From: Paraburkholderia sartisoli
GTDB lineage: Bacteria; Pseudomonadota; Gammaproteobacteria; Burkholderiales; Burkholderiaceae
DNA length: 64,000 nucleotides
Reading direction: 5' to 3'
Assembly (NCBI RefSeq): GCF_900107685.1
Contig: NZ_FNRQ01000001.1
Location: 1,240,001-1,304,000 of the forward strand
The translations under genes and the position numbers were made by a program. The first letter of the stretch is position 1; every line of letters begins with the position of its first letter. Of this stretch, positions 26,359-33,952 are shown piece after piece. Under the pieces are notes generated by a model. The model was given only the letters and a program-made list of their open reading frames with translations. It was not told where the DNA came from and did no database searches.

Positions 26359-26999
26359 GCGGCGGCGCGATGCCGGATCGGTCCTTTGTTATTCAGGTGC
26401 AGTCGCGCGAACTGCGCGTAAGTCCCCTTAAGATCCAGTGCGATGTTTCCTTGCGAACGGCTGGTACCGGAGCCGATTTCGGCAAGCTCGTATTCGAAGC
26501 CATACGGCAAGTCGATTCGGGCGCGATGTTCGTTGCCCGTCACCGGATTGCGGATCGGTTCGCCGACGGCGTCGAATACGCCCTCGACATGAATCCGGCC
26601 GCGTCTGGCATCGACATCGACATCGAAGTCGATCTTCGTAAAGATCGGATCGAATGCCTGCTCGAGTGTCGATGCGAATACGGCGAACATCGTGGCGAAC
26701 GGCTCGGTGTCTTGCCCCGTCATGATTTTCAGAATCGCTTCGCGCTGCTCCGGGCTGGCCCGTTCGTCGACGATCGGCTGGCATTTGCCCTTGCCTTCGT
26801 GGATCGGTCCCGGCCACTGAAACACGACCGCGATGTTGAGGTCGTCGAGTCGCACGTCGCCGTAGTAACCGTTGCTGATCGAGATGGCGCCCATCGCTTC
26901 GCAGAAGCCGTTGTTCGGCAGTGCGTTGAACTGGCACGGGCAACCGTATGAGCAATTGCAGTTGATCAGTTCGGTGCCTTGGATTTCCCAGGGAGTCAT
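26355..26999 (-). CDS. DUF1326 protein
   Basis: 214 aa soluble protein. The Cys-rich N-terminal motif INCNCSYGCPCQFNALP is diagnostic for DUF1326 and looks like a metal or redox centre. The rest is predicted beta-rich (IAVVFQWPGPIHEGKGKCQPIVDERA). No signal peptide is seen. The ATG at 26999 follows AAGGAGAACGACC. It is translationally coupled to the DUF2182 membrane protein, suggesting a two-part membrane-associated system, perhaps for metals or sulfur; this is inference. Confidence 0.82.
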   Translation of the reverse strand: MTPWEIQGTELINCNCSYGCPCQFNALPNNGFCEAMGAISISNGYYGDVRLDDLNIAVVFQWPGPIHEGKGKCQPIVDERASPEQREAILKIMTGQDTEPFATMFAVFASTLEQAFDPIFTKIDFDVDVDARRGRIHVEGVFDAVGEPIRNPVTGNEHRARIDLPYGFEYELAEIGSGTSRSQGNIALDLKGTYAQFARLHLNNKGPIRHRAAA

Positions 27000-27042
27000 G
27001 GTCGTTCTCCTTGCGCTCCGCGACGAATAGCGTGCTTCGAAT

Positions 27043-27264
27043 CTAGTGTATGGCAGGGGAAAGGGAAGTCAAAGTCTGGGTTGACTGGACGCGATTGCGT
27101 AGGTGAGGAACGCGGGGCTCATCCACAGAAGCGGCGCGGAGACTCAGGGAGGCTGGTAAAAGAATCATCCCTGTAATCGCGCCGGGAATCGGCAGATTCC
27201 CGGCGCATGCTATTAATTCGCCAAGGCACTGGCAGGCGAGAAGCACAGTGAACGTCTTGATCAT
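27043..27264 (-). pseudogene. Truncated CidA/LrgA-like holin-type protein
   Basis: The first about 40 residues, MIKTFTVLLACQCLGELI ... LPIPGAITGMILL, match the N-terminus of CidA/LrgA membrane proteins (PIPG-x2-G-M). The frame then becomes Ser/Arg-rich and ends after 73 codons, whereas the family needs about 115-140. A strong ribosome binding site (GGAGG, 7 bases before the ATG) remains, so a short peptide could still be made. No cidB/lrgB follows. I read this as a decayed gene. Confidence 0.55.
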
Positions 27265-27413
27265 CGGATAACCTCCGATCCGGACGCGCACGGGTTGAGC
27301 CACCAGCGAAGCACGACAAAGTGGGTGAAAGCCGTCGTGTCAGAACCCGTTCACCCGTTGGCAATAGTCATCATCGCGGTGAGCAATCAGGGACGGGCAT
27401 CCCGTGCATCTGC

Positions 27414-27677
27414 TCACTGCCCGCCGTAGAGCGCGTTCAAGCGATCCAGCGTGCCGTCCTTCTGGGCGCGCTGCAATTCCTGAATGACCTCCGCGCGAGT
27501 CTTGCCACGGAGGGCACCGCTCCCGCTGTCGCCCACGGACGTACCGCCGACGGCGTCCGACGTCATGGCTGCGTTGCTGTCGGAGGCCGAGCTGGATGTG
27601 TCAGTGGTGTCGCCGGCATAGGCGAGCGTGGTGCATAACGTCAATGCGGCAATAGGGATCAAAGTCAGCGTGTTCAT
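27414..27677 (-). CDS. Small secreted DUF4148-like protein
   Basis: 87 aa from the ATG at 27677, which has AGGAG 6 bases upstream. A signal peptide is visible (MNTLTLIPIAALTLCTTLAYA). A low-complexity Ser/Asp/Thr linker follows (DTTDTSSSASDSNAAMTSD), then a DUF4148-type helix, GKTRAEVIQELQRAQKDGTLDRLNALYG. The product would be periplasmic. Function is unknown. Confidence 0.75.
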   Translation of the reverse strand: MNTLTLIPIAALTLCTTLAYAGDTTDTSSSASDSNAAMTSDAVGGTSVGDSGSGALRGKTRAEVIQELQRAQKDGTLDRLNALYGGQ

Positions 27678-27965
27678 CGTATTCTCCTGCATGGTGCATG
27701 ACATGCCCGACGACAATCGAATCACGCATTGCGCCGGGATTTCGTGCCACCTCGAAAGGCATCAAAGGTTCTTGCGAGGACGCGGCACGCTCTTGCAATA
27801 CCAGAGCAGAATGTCCTTTATTCTCGAGTTGTCTCTTTTTTCATCTCCTGCAACTTGCTGCCCTGGTGTTTATGGATGTTCTGCTGGTCGTTCTCGCCGG
27901 AACGAGTGTGGAATTGTTTGTCTGATCCGGAAAGCAGAACGCTGGTGTAACTGACGCAAGCCAAC

Positions 27966-29150
27966 TCAAGGCTCCGTCCCGATGGGCAAGTCAAATCTCC
28001 CACGGTCCATCATGCCTGTCCGGCTCTTCGGCGAGCCGGCGGCGGCGACTCCGATGACTTGCCCGTTGGTCAGGTTCTGGGCCCAATACGCTTCTATCTT
28101 CCCGACCAGGTCCGGCGGCGGGGTGCCGTAATTTTCAGCGACTGCCTCTCCCCGGCCCTCGATGAGAGCCCACTGGAAGAACGCTAGCGCAGCGTTCGCG
28201 TCAGCCTTGTCCCTGGCGTCGGCTTTCACCAGGATGAATACGACGCCAGGAATCGGCCAGGCCCGGTCTCCCGGCGGATTGGTGACGAGCTGGTAGAAAT
28301 CATTCGCACGGCCCCAGGCCACTGTTTCCACCGCAGCCTTGAAACTCGCGGCCGATGGCTCGACAAACGCGCCTGTTTTATTCTGAACTGTCGCATAGGC
28401 GAGGGGCGCGGGGCCCGCGTAGGCCAGTTCAACATAGCCGATCGCGCCCGGGATCCGCTTGACATAGGTGGCGACGATCTGGCTGCCTGAGGCGTTGAGC
28501 CCCACGGGCCATTTGACCGTCAGGCCGCTGCCTACCTGCTCGCGCCATTGCGCACTCACGGCGCACAGGTAGCTCGTCCAGTTGAAGGTCGACCCGGACC
28601 GATCACCGCGATGCACCACGACGATTTTCAGATCAGGGAGCGCGAGCCCGGGATTGACTGCCTTGATGGCCGGGTCGTTCCATTCGGTGATCTTGCCCAG
28701 GTAGATGTTCGCCAGCAGCGCACCCGTCAAGCGAAGCTGCCCCGGCGCAACGCCATCGAGGTGAACCACCGGCACGAGGCCGCCCGCCGCCACTGGAAAC
28801 TGGATGAGTCCGAATGTGCGCAATTCGTCTGGTTTCAGCGGCATGTCCGAGGCACTAAAACTCACCGTGGCCGCTTTCAGCTGATCAATGCCGTTTCCGG
28901 AGCCCGTGGGATGAAAATTCACCTGCTGGCCGGTTTTGTCGTAATAGGAGGCGGCCCACTTCTGCACCAGGGGATCGAAGAAGCTCGAGCCAGCGCCCGT
29001 GATACTTCCCGCGGCCTGCGCTGCCAGCGCATGACTCGCGACGAGGCATGCAACCGCGACACGACGAAACACCGGCCGCAGGTCGCGGGTCGCTCCAGCA
29101 ATGAGTGCGGAGATGGGAGCGCCAACAGTTCGCTGGAATCTGGCGTTCAT
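27966..29150 (-). CDS. PstS-type phosphate-binding protein (orphan)
   Basis: 394 aa periplasmic binding protein of the phosphate family. A signal peptide lies around RRVAVACLVASHALAAQA. PstS motifs are present: GSITGAGSSFFDPLVQKWA, FHPTGSGNGIDQLK, FSASDMPL, and VHRGDRSGSTFNW for phosphate binding. No pstCAB or phoU is adjacent. It lies downstream of a NarL-type regulator on the same strand, with a 166-bp gap. The C-terminal tail after the conserved ASGSP-like end (SPKSRTGMMDRGRF...) is longer than usual. Use in sensing phosphate, or a substrate such as polyphosphate or tungstate, cannot be excluded. Confidence 0.85.
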   Translation of the reverse strand: MNARFQRTVGAPISALIAGATRDLRPVFRRVAVACLVASHALAAQAAGSITGAGSSFFDPLVQKWAASYYDKTGQQVNFHPTGSGNGIDQLKAATVSFSASDMPLKPDELRTFGLIQFPVAAGGLVPVVHLDGVAPGQLRLTGALLANIYLGKITEWNDPAIKAVNPGLALPDLKIVVVHRGDRSGSTFNWTSYLCAVSAQWREQVGSGLTVKWPVGLNASGSQIVATYVKRIPGAIGYVELAYAGPAPLAYATVQNKTGAFVEPSAASFKAAVETVAWGRANDFYQLVTNPPGDRAWPIPGVVFILVKADARDKADANAALAFFQWALIEGRGEAVAENYGTPPPDLVGKIEAYWAQNLTNGQVIGVAAAGSPKSRTGMMDRGRFDLPIGTEP

Positions 29151-29316
29151 GGAGGCGACCCTCACCGGGATTTTGGGCTACGTCTGCCCACCCCGCTCAA
29201 GGATTGCGGTAGCCGACAGGTACCTCTGCACTGTATGCGCTGACCACACGCACATTAATAAGGCAACCTTCCTAAACGAGGCTAGGGGATTGCCTTATTC
29301 GGTAACCGGGCTCCGC

Positions 29317-29982
29317 CTATTGGCTCTCGATCCATTGAATTGCGAAGCGCATCAGCTCCTTGCCGTTACGGATATTCAGCTTTTCTTTGATGTTGGCGCG
29401 GTGTGCCTCGATGGTCTTGATGCTCCGATTCAGCTTCCCGGCGATTTCGCGGGTACTGAAGCCGAGTCCGATCAGATGCAGGACCTCGAATTCCCGTTCC
29501 GAAAGGCTCGCAATTGGGCCTGCCGGCATTTTTCTGGGGCCGGCAAGGGACCGCGCCAGCGTTTCATGCATGGCGGCGCTCAAATAAATATTGCCTGCCA
29601 GCACTTCGCGGATGGCGCTCACGACATGCTCCGTGGCCTCGAGTTTCATCAGATAGCCGTTTGCCCCGGCCCGTAGTGCGCGTTCGGCAAACAGGCTTTC
29701 GTCATGCATGCTGAGGACGAGGATGGCCAGATCTGGATAGCGGTGGCGGAGGGTCTTGACAAGATCCACGCCGGAGTCCGATTGCAGACTTATGTCCACA
29801 ATGGCCATGTCGGGCTGGCAGGCCATCGCCGCCAGGGCTTTTTCGGCGCTGCCGGCTACACAACAGACGTGCAGATCCCCTTGCAGATTCAGCAAGTGCG
29901 TCATCCCTTCCCGGATGATGGGGTGGTCATCCACGATCAGAATTTGAGTTGCACGGCGAGAGCTAGGCGATTTCCCGTGCAT
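29317..29982 (-). CDS. NarL/LuxR-family response regulator
   Basis: 221 aa. Receiver domain with DDH acidic pocket, phospho-acceptor Asp in MAIVDISLQSDSG, and Lys in GANGYLMKLEA. The C-terminal LuxR HTH is complete: LSEREFEVLHLIGLGFSTREIAGKL ... RSIKTIEAHRANIKEKL. The ATG at 29982 follows GGAGGG and overlaps the end of the kinase gene by 20 bp, so translation is coupled. The target is unknown; the downstream PstS gene is a candidate. Confidence 0.9.
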   Translation of the reverse strand: MHGKSPSSRRATQILIVDDHPIIREGMTHLLNLQGDLHVCCVAGSAEKALAAMACQPDMAIVDISLQSDSGVDLVKTLRHRYPDLAILVLSMHDESLFAERALRAGANGYLMKLEATEHVVSAIREVLAGNIYLSAAMHETLARSLAGPRKMPAGPIASLSEREFEVLHLIGLGFSTREIAGKLNRSIKTIEAHRANIKEKLNIRNGKELMRFAIQWIESQ

Positions 29983-31633
29983 GGCCCGGACCCTCCGGTA
30001 GCGGATAGCTGATGGCGACCGTGGTGCCGCCCAAGGCATTGCGGGCCACCGTGCAAGAGCCGCCCAGAAGGCTTGCCCGGTGACGCAGGTTGTGAAGTCC
30101 CAGTCCTGACGCTCGCGTCATTTGTTCCGGGCCGACGCCCAGCCCGTCGTCACTGATTGAAAGCGTCTGCAAACCGCCTGTGCGCTCCAGGTCGATCCAG
30201 ATGTGACGGCCTTCGCTATATTTCAGCGCGTTGTTGACGGCTTCCTGTGCGGCACGGTACAGATTGATCTGCGTCGGCGGATCCATCAAGTCCACATCTG
30301 GCCCGATCCGGAGCACGCAGTCTATGCCATTCAGCGTGCGAGCCGTCTCCGTCAGCGCATGCAGTGCAGTCGCAAGACCACCATATTCCATGGCGACCGG
30401 ATCCAGGCCATGGGCAATCCTGCGGGTCATCAAGGACGCCTGCTTCACCAGTCCGACAATGGTAGCGGCATCGGCGGCAGCCGGGTGGCCCTGCATCTGC
30501 AGTTTCTGATTCAAGGCGGCGCTATACAGACCCAGGCTGGTCAGGTGTTGCCCCAGTCCGTCATGCAGTTCCCGTCCGAAGAATCTCTGCTGCTGATCTC
30601 CAATCTGGATCAGTTCTCCTTCCAGCACACGGCGTCGCGCCATCTCCTCCTTTAGTTCGTTGTTTGTTTTCTCCAGGTCTTCGGTTCGCTCCTGGACGCG
30701 CCGTTCCAGTTCGATGTGGGATGCCTGCAGCAGGCTATGGACGCGTCGTTCCTGAGCACGTACCGCCACCAGCAGCAGTCCGGTTACCGCCACGACGTTC
30801 GCGAAGGTACACCACCTCACGAGGCTGTCCACCGGAGATCGGGCGGCGAAGGGGCCCGTGCCGTGGGTGGTACCCCAGATGGCCACGACCGAGACCATCA
30901 AGGTCGCGGTGCTGGTGCCCAGGTGATCGAAGCGCAGAGCCGCCCAGATAATGAACGGAAAGATCGCCAGCGCTGCAGGATAGTAGCCGTGACCGGCAAG
31001 TTGCGGGGCGCCGAAGATGAGGTAGCTCACCCAGAATGTCGCAATGGCCAGTCCGCACGCCTCTACGGCCTGCTCCGTGGAGCGGACAGGGTTCGAATAC
31101 GTGAGGAAGCTGAACAGGGGCGGGGCCACGACCAGGACCCCCATCATGTCACCAAGCCACCATTTCAGAAAGGCTGCGCCGTACCCGGTGACCGGCACCA
31201 GGCCTCCTCCGAATAAAGCGGTCGTGCCAATTAGCGCACTCACTGCCGTGCTGAGCGTCGCAGCCAGGACGATGAGGGCTAACACGTCCTTGATGCGGTC
31301 GAGGGTGATCTGGAATCGGGCTACACGGATCAACAATATGGCTGCCGTCGAGGCTGCAACTGTAGCGCCGGCGCTGATCGCCGCAGCCACTGGCAACGGC
31401 ACGCCCACCGACACGTTGGCGAGGAAGGAGCCCATGACGATTCCGGGGGCAACTTCGAAGCCCAGAGCGAGCAGCGCAACAAGGGCGATGCCGCTGGAAG
31501 GCCACACCAGAGACACTGCGCCGCCCACTACCGCATAAGCAAGTCCTGCTTTTGCGCCTGTGTAGTACACCAATGCCACAAGCCCGGTGTACAGGAAGCG
31601 CCTAAACCCGGAATTGTCCCGAATGATGACCAT
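29963..31633 (-). CDS. MASE1-domain sensor histidine kinase (NarX/DegS type)
   Basis: 556 aa. The N-terminal half is a polytopic MASE1-like sensor (YYTGAKAGLAYAVVGGAVSLVWPSSGIALVALLALG ... LGDMMGVLVVAPPLF). A coiled-coil linker (ERRVQERTEDLEKTNNELKEEMARRR) leads to a HisKA_3 dimerisation domain with phosphorylated His in FFGRELHDGLGQHL. A HATPase domain follows (EAVNNALKYSEGRH, DDGLGVG, GLGLHNLRHRA). I chose the ATG at 31633; a TTG at 31645 is an alternative. It forms a pair with the NarL-type regulator whose gene overlaps its 3' end. Confidence 0.88.
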   Translation of the reverse strand: MVIIRDNSGFRRFLYTGLVALVYYTGAKAGLAYAVVGGAVSLVWPSSGIALVALLALGFEVAPGIVMGSFLANVSVGVPLPVAAAISAGATVAASTAAILLIRVARFQITLDRIKDVLALIVLAATLSTAVSALIGTTALFGGGLVPVTGYGAAFLKWWLGDMMGVLVVAPPLFSFLTYSNPVRSTEQAVEACGLAIATFWVSYLIFGAPQLAGHGYYPAALAIFPFIIWAALRFDHLGTSTATLMVSVVAIWGTTHGTGPFAARSPVDSLVRWCTFANVVAVTGLLLVAVRAQERRVHSLLQASHIELERRVQERTEDLEKTNNELKEEMARRRVLEGELIQIGDQQQRFFGRELHDGLGQHLTSLGLYSAALNQKLQMQGHPAAADAATIVGLVKQASLMTRRIAHGLDPVAMEYGGLATALHALTETARTLNGIDCVLRIGPDVDLMDPPTQINLYRAAQEAVNNALKYSEGRHIWIDLERTGGLQTLSISDDGLGVGPEQMTRASGLGLHNLRHRASLLGGSCTVARNALGGTTVAISYPLPEGPGHAREIA

Positions 31634-31645
31634 GGTTCGCTTCAA

Positions 31646-32425
31646 ACCCTCTACGCGAGCGATGCCTCATGCGTCGTGGCACAGCCAGCAAGCAGCAATC
31701 CTGAGGAATCTTTCAATATGGCGAATTTGATGCCGGGACGGCGCAGGTCACACACTTCATATCAAGACGATCAGAACGACTATGAACCTGCGTCAGAATT
31801 TTTCTGCGCGCCATCGCACATGCGAAGGATCATCATGGCAGTACAAGGTAAGTTTGTTCAGGCAGGTGTCGTTCTGCCTTACCAGGACTTCGAGATCGAG
31901 AGACGGTGATTTCCGGTCAAGGGGCCATGCCCGGATTCGAGGCGGCGCCGGATAATCGGGAAGAATCGCCAGAGAGCCGCTCCGGGCGACGATGTGCCGA
32001 CCGGCGCAACGGGTCCGATGACCGGCAGACGCCGGGAACGGCCATAGCCGCGGCGCCAGGACGAATGATGCTTGTGGGTCGGACTGAGCCAGTCACCATC
32101 CGCATGGGTTCGGCCAGTTTCGGTCGTACGTCCGTGTGTACTCGAAGACATTTGACCGTCGCTTACTGCTCGAACACCGGTCGCTCGCGTAGCTCTTCTG
32201 CGTCGGATAGTGTTCGCAGTCGTTAGATGAATTAGAACAGCCAGAACAGCCGGCCTGCGCGAATGCTCGCGTCTGCAGCGCGGATGGCCGGCTCGGCAAT
32301 TCTCTAGATATCGCTCGCTCATTCCTGCTGGTCAGGTCCGCCATTGCCGTCATTTGTCCGATGAAAGCCGAGATCGGTCGTTTATCATGGGTGGCTCACG
32401 TCGTTCTCAGGAGCCGTCAGTAAGT
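31646..32425. other. Gene-poor stretch
   Basis: No gene with family resemblance is seen. Several open frames on both strands have uneven composition and no good starts. The best small candidate is a 24-codon frame at 31835-31909, with AAGGA 6 bases before its ATG (MAVQGKFVQAGVVLPYQDFE-like), but nothing supports its expression. The stretch should contain the promoter of the leftward kinase gene. Confidence 0.45.
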
Positions 32426-33124
32426 ATGATGAACACCCGAAAGATTTTGATGATTATTGGAGGGCTTCTGCTCGGAGCAGTAGGGATCACGTACTTGATG
32501 CTCCTTCAGGCAGACCGCCGCTCGATGGCAGAAATCACGGCGGCCATGGATGAGTCCGCACGCCGACCCGTCGTCGATTCGCACGTCGGTGATCACGTGA
32601 CGGAAGGCAGCATCGGCCAATCGAAGCCGTCCGGCGCAATCACGAAAAGCACTGCGATCGCGCCGGAGCCGGTGGTTCCCGCTCCGGCTGCTGCTCTAGC
32701 AGTAGCACCTGCACCCATGACGGCCGCGCCCGCATCCAGTCTGGCCGCCGCACAAGTCACCGAGTTACCGAAACCGGAAGCACAACCGAAGCAGGCGCTG
32801 TCGACGGCAGTCGCGTCGGTGAACGTGCAGAAGTCGGGTGCGCTGAAGGTGGTTCCGGCGCAGCGCGCCTTGCGTGGACGAGACGGCCTGGACCGCCGCG
32901 CGACTCCGGCTCGCGGCGCGACACCGGAAACGGACGAACTGGTCAGGGAATCGGCGAAGCTTGATCCATCGTTGCCTCCGCCGGATATGTCGGCGACTCG
33001 TGCCGCCATGGATCAACGTAGCTCCAAGCCAGGTACAGGCTCGAATCCGGTCGCAGCCGCGATGACGGATCAGCTCGTCAGGGAATCGGCGAAGCTCGAT
33101 CCTTCGCTGTCGCCGCCCAGGTAA
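32426..33124 (+). CDS. Membrane-anchored Ala/Pro-rich protein with a duplicated C-terminal motif
   Basis: 232 aa. One N-terminal transmembrane helix (ILMIIGGLLLGAVGITYLMLL) is followed by a long low-complexity Ala/Pro/Val stretch, as in periplasmic spacer proteins. Near the C-terminus a 17-residue motif occurs twice: DELVRESAKLDPSLPPP and DQLVRESAKLDPSLSPP, about 45 residues apart. The ATG pair at 32426/32429 was chosen because it places the helix at the N-terminus; the frame is open to 32354. No family is recognised. A role as an anchor presenting the repeated motif in the periplasm is a guess. Confidence 0.6.
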   Translation: MMNTRKILMIIGGLLLGAVGITYLMLLQADRRSMAEITAAMDESARRPVVDSHVGDHVTEGSIGQSKPSGAITKSTAIAPEPVVPAPAAALAVAPAPMTAAPASSLAAAQVTELPKPEAQPKQALSTAVASVNVQKSGALKVVPAQRALRGRDGLDRRATPARGATPETDELVRESAKLDPSLPPPDMSATRAAMDQRSSKPGTGSNPVAAAMTDQLVRESAKLDPSLSPPR

Positions 33125-33952
33125 CCGACTTCTCCGGCAGCACGTGCAGCTGCATGAACTTTCCCAGCACTTGAGCACCACGCTCCAGCTCCTGGCGAAA
33201 GGCGCCCGAAGCAAGCGAATCGGCTGTCGTCGTTTACGATTGAGCAATGTGGAATGACCGCTATTAGGGAAGTGGTTCGCCTGATCAGGGTCGCGTGCTG
33301 AAGATCGCTGTCAGGCAGTGACCGGCCAGAAGCGGCCATTCGTTCGCGTGAACCGGTAGAAGCTCCAACGGCCGTTCCACAGAAGGTAGCCGACGTTAGT
33401 TCGCCAATCAAGCTTGTCGCGTCACGTGCATCGCAATTTCGTTTGCGGTATCTGCGTTGTTGGCGCTTATCGACGTTAAACGCGGCTCCATGTCAGAGTG
33501 GCGACGCACAATAACGTCGATGTATAAGCGCGAATCGGAAAGCCGCTGAAACCTGTCCGCAGCTACGCCCGTCACTCGGTGGGCTAGAGAGTGCGAACGA
33601 TTCCGAAGTCGCGACCTACCCAATCCATACTGGCCAGCGAACGGCACACTACAGACCTTAGTCGAAGTCCTTGGGTCGACTCGGAGTCACATCATGACCC
33701 TTTAGGTTTACCGAGGTCTTACAATTTAGCGATGTCACCGGTCACTCGGACGACCTTTCGTGTCGTTCCAGATCGGCCAGCGAGAGCAGGTCTTCAGAGT
33801 CACCAATTACCTGCGCACGTTTGCTTATGCGTACACTGATGGCCAAATATTGTTGAATGTGATAGAAGCGGACAAGATCTAGCGATTCAGCTTGGCGCGG
33901 GGTGGCACGCTACTTGTGCCGCATAAATTAGAACACAATCAAAGTAATCGAA
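33125..33952. other. Gene-poor stretch upstream of the Hsp70-like gene
   Basis: About 830 bp with no convincing coding region on either strand; the frames present lack good starts and motifs. Phrases such as ggccagaagcggccattcg (33327-33345) resemble the decayed intergenic sequence seen again near 41800. AT content rises towards the Hsp70-like gene, whose promoter should lie here. I found no phosphate-1 coding segment that would extend the Hsp70-like protein upstream. Confidence 0.45.

Noticed and set aside
31879..32322. 147-codon open frame on the minus strand in a gene-poor stretch
   Set aside because: No ribosome binding site, no recognisable domain and Arg/Ser/Thr-rich composition; not enough to call a gene.
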